Of a stretch of DNA of 7,533 bases, positions 5,665 through 7,533 are shown piece by piece. Source of the DNA: Solirubrobacterales bacterium (GTDB taxonomy: Bacteria > Actinomycetota > Thermoleophilia > Solirubrobacterales > Solirubrobacteraceae). The stretch is taken from assembly GCA_015655225.1 (NCBI GenBank), contig JAATFK010000480.1, positions 1-7,533 of the forward strand. Reading direction: 5' to 3'. A program made the position numbers and the translations under genes. How positions within the stretch are numbered: position 1 is the stretch's first letter; every line of letters starts with the position of its first letter. The notes under the pieces were generated by a model that was not told the DNA's origin, made no database searches, and worked only from the letters and a program-made list of their open reading frames with translations.

Positions 5665-6873
5665 ATGAGCCGCTTTCAACGAGGCCGCGACAGCGAGCAC
5701 CAGCGCACCACGTCGCTGGAGCTGTTCTACGACCTCGTCTTCGTCTTCGCGATCACGCAGGTCTCCCACCTGCTGCTCCACCACCTCAGCTGGGAGGGCG
5801 CGGGGCAGTCCGCGCTCGTGCTGCTCGTCGTCTGGTGGGCCTGGAACTACACGATCTGGGTGACGAACGAGCTCGACCCCGACTCGGACGTCGTGAGAGC
5901 GCTGCTGATCGCGATCATGCTCGCGAGCCTGCTGATGGCGGTCGCGATCCCGCAGGCGTTCGGCGCGCGGGCCGGGCTGTTCGTCGGCTCCTACGTCGCG
6001 ATCCAGGTCGGTCGCCACAGCTTCCTCGCCTTTGTCGCCGGCACGCGCGGGACGATCGAGCGCCAGCGGGCGGAGCGGATCCTGACCTGGTTCGTCGTCG
6101 CCGGCGTGTTCTGGATCGCGGGCGCGATCGCCGACGGGCCGCCGCGGACGGCGCTCTGGCTGCTGGCGCTCGCGATCGACTACTCCGGGCCCGTGCTGAC
6201 CTACTGGCTGCCCGGGCGCCCGCCGATGCCGAACACGGTCTGGGACGTCGGCACCGCTCACTTCGCCGAGCGCTTCCAGCTGTTCGTGATCATCGCGCTG
6301 GGCGAGTCGATCGCGGTGACCGGCGCGACCACCTCGGAGACCGACCTCGACCTCACGCGGGTCGTGGCGTTCGCGGCCGCGTTCCTCTCGACCGCCGCGA
6401 TGTGGTGGCTCTACTTCAACTACGTCGCGCGGATCGCGGAGCGGCGGCTGGAGCTGGCCGGCGCGCGCCGCACGAGCCTCGCGCGCGACGGCTACACCTA
6501 CCTGCACGTCGTGATGACGATGGGCGTGATCGTCTCGGCGGTCGGCGACGAGCTGGTGATCGCCCACCCGACCGAGGTGCTGCCCGGTCGCGAGGTGGCC
6601 GCGGTCGTCGCCGGCCCGGCGATCTACCTGCTGGCGCACGCTCTCTTCCGGCTGCGGATGTCGGGCTCGATCTCGACCAAGCGACTCGCCGGCGCGGTCG
6701 GGTGCGTCCTCGTCGGCGGGATCGGCGCGTTCGCGCCGGCGCTCGTCGTCGAGGCGCTGCTGCTGGCGATCCTCGTGGCGGTGATCGTCGCCGAGTACGT
6801 CTCCGGCGTGCGCCGCGCGGCGCGGGGCGAGCCGGCGCCGCTCGAACGGCTGGACGAGACGGCGGGCGGCTAG
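5665..6873 (+). CDS. LtrA family (low temperature requirement protein A) membrane protein
   Basis: A 402-residue polytopic membrane protein. The family was named for a Listeria gene needed for growth in the cold, but its biochemical role is unknown. The signature is clear: SLELFYDLVFVFAITQ at residues 17-32, then the Trp-rich helix LLVVWWAWNYT, and later HFAERFQLFVIIALGES at 199-215 with the conserved Glu202-Arg203-Phe204 and Gly213-Glu214-Ser215. About ten or more hydrophobic helices span the protein, and the C-terminal tail is short and polar. Length matches the family (about 380-420). I chose ATG 5665 because SLELFYD lies about 16 residues from the start in relatives. The frame stays open to 5599, but that start would overlap the divergent gene. 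There is no Shine-Dalgarno sequence. Its TAG stop interlocks with that of the convergent flavoprotein gene. Confidence 0.93.
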   Translation: MSRFQRGRDSEHQRTTSLELFYDLVFVFAITQVSHLLLHHLSWEGAGQSALVLLVVWWAWNYTIWVTNELDPDSDVVRALLIAIMLASLLMAVAIPQAFGARAGLFVGSYVAIQVGRHSFLAFVAGTRGTIERQRAERILTWFVVAGVFWIAGAIADGPPRTALWLLALAIDYSGPVLTYWLPGRPPMPNTVWDVGTAHFAERFQLFVIIALGESIAVTGATTSETDLDLTRVVAFAAAFLSTAAMWWLYFNYVARIAERRLELAGARRTSLARDGYTYLHVVMTMGVIVSAVGDELVIAHPTEVLPGREVAAVVAGPAIYLLAHALFRLRMSGSISTKRLAGAVGCVLVGGIGAFAPALVVEALLLAILVAVIVAEYVSGVRRAARGEPAPLERLDETAGG

Positions 6874-7533
6874 AGCCGCCGCACCGCCGCGCTCCACAGC
6901 TCGTTGAAGGTCGGGAACTGCGGCACGAAGTCGCGCAGGACGGCGAGCGGGATCTCCGCCTTGACGGCGAGGGCGGCCGTGTGGATCCACTCCCCCGCCT
7001 CCGGCCCGACCGCCCAGGCGCCGACGAGGACGCCGCGCTCGCGGTCGGCCAGCACGCCGACGCCGCCGAAGAGGTCGCGGCCGTAGGTCTCGGTGCGGTC
7101 GACGTCGCCCAGCTCGACGGTCGCCGCGTCGACCGCGACGCCCGCCTCCTCGGCCTGCGCGCGCGTCAGCCCGACGGCGGCGACCTCCGGCTCGCTGAAG
7201 ACGACCCGCGGGACCGCGCGGTAGTCGGCGCGCGCCTCGCGGCCGAGCAGGCTGTCGACCACGACCCGGCCCTGGTAGGCGGCGACGTGCGTGAACGGCG
7301 CGACGCCGGTGACGTCGCCGACCGCCCAGATGCCGTCGGCCGCGCGGCAGTGCTCGTCGACGACGATCGCGCCATGCTCGACGCGCACGCCGGCGGGCGC
7401 CAGGCCCTCGACGCGCGGTCTGCGGCCGCTCGCCGCGACGAGCCGCTCGGCGCGGTGGGTCGCGCCGTCGTCGGTGTGGACGGTGACGAGCGTGGAGCAC
7501 GACGCGACCGCCGGCTCCTCGCGCGCGAGCGCC
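6870..7533 (-). CDS. NAD(P)/FAD-dependent pyridine nucleotide-disulfide oxidoreductase family protein, C-terminal part
   Basis: Partial: 220 C-terminal residues are visible and the N-terminal FAD and redox-cysteine region lies beyond the right edge. The frame is open to the edge; a GTG at 7388 is internal. Seen in order: end of the NAD(P) domain with LVAASGRRPRVEGL (31-44), the second FAD-binding motif DGIWAVGDVTGV (66-77), a helix with HVAAYQGRVV, and then the dimerisation domain from FSEPEVAAVGLT onward. This is the class I layout (lipoamide dehydrogenase, mercuric reductase, soluble transhydrogenase). In true disulfide reductases the C-terminus carries a catalytic His-Pro-Thr-x-x-x-Glu; here it is QFPTFNELW (205-213), with no His. 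The protein is therefore probably not a classical disulfide reductase but a reductase of quinones or other acceptors, although the missing cysteine region prevents a firm call. Confidence 0.88.
   Translation of the reverse strand, partial: ALAREEPAVASCSTLVTVHTDDGATHRAERLVAASGRRPRVEGLAPAGVRVEHGAIVVDEHCRAADGIWAVGDVTGVAPFTHVAAYQGRVVVDSLLGREARADYRAVPRVVFSEPEVAAVGLTRAQAEEAGVAVDAATVELGDVDRTETYGRDLFGGVGVLADRERGVLVGAWAVGPEAGEWIHTAALAVKAEIPLAVLRDFVPQFPTFNELWSAAVRRL

Noticed and set aside
3925..7500. Very long minus-strand open frame (over 1,000 codons)
   Set aside because: Only its last 172 codons (the glycosylase) look like protein. The rest is Arg/Ala/Gly/Asp low complexity antiparallel to or out of frame with well-recognised genes, as expected when stop codons are rare in GC-rich DNA.
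1..7533. A hidden multi-gene defence or mobile system
   Set aside because: Apart from vapBC, every gene belongs to a common housekeeping or accessory family. I see no integrase, transposase, phage gene, CRISPR repeat or flanking repeats.

Overview
The window is very GC-rich, gene-dense DNA. Nearly every codon ends in G or C, genes abut or overlap, and several start codons lie only 7-11 bases from a TANNNT -10 box with no Shine-Dalgarno sequence. This fits a high-GC actinobacterium. The gene types (GH15 hydrolase, DUF1275, LtrA, Deinococcus-type mismatch glycosylase) and the style suggest the Thermoleophilia/Solirubrobacterales area, but that placement is an impression, not a measurement.

Layout: (1) 1-883 (+) is the C-terminal half of a GH15 glucoamylase/trehalase-type hydrolase, cut by the left edge. 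(2) 880-1605 (-) is a YoaK/DUF1275 membrane protein that meets it head-on. (3) 1661-1930 and 1935-2345 (+) are a VapB (Phd-fold) / VapC (PIN ribonuclease) toxin-antitoxin pair with its own promoter and a small palindrome at its start. (4) 2412-3944 (+) is a DHA2-like 14-TM MFS exporter, with a perfect inverted repeat between its -10 box and its start codon. (5) 4440-5627 and 3925-4443 (-) are a MalY/PatB-type PLP enzyme and a mismatch-specific uracil-DNA glycosylase in a translationally coupled pair (4-base GTGA overlap). (6) 5665-6873 (+) is an LtrA-family membrane protein, divergent from the PLP enzyme across only 37 bases. (7) 6870-7533 (-) is the C-terminal part of a pyridine-nucleotide flavoprotein oxidoreductase, cut by the right edge.

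The genes do not form one pathway. They are a patchwork of short transcription units alternating in direction: three convergent junctions, all with overlapping ends, and two divergent junctions. The only clear functional unit is vapBC, and the only clear co-translated pair is the PLP enzyme plus glycosylase.

No gene-free stretch exceeds 66 bases. I see no tRNA, rRNA, CRISPR array, insertion sequence, attachment site or convincing intrinsic terminator. I find no strong evidence of a new multi-gene system. The most notable signals are regulatory and architectural: the operator-like palindromes at the MFS promoter, the near-leaderless promoters, and two convergent gene pairs whose stop codons share one CTAG tetranucleotide.
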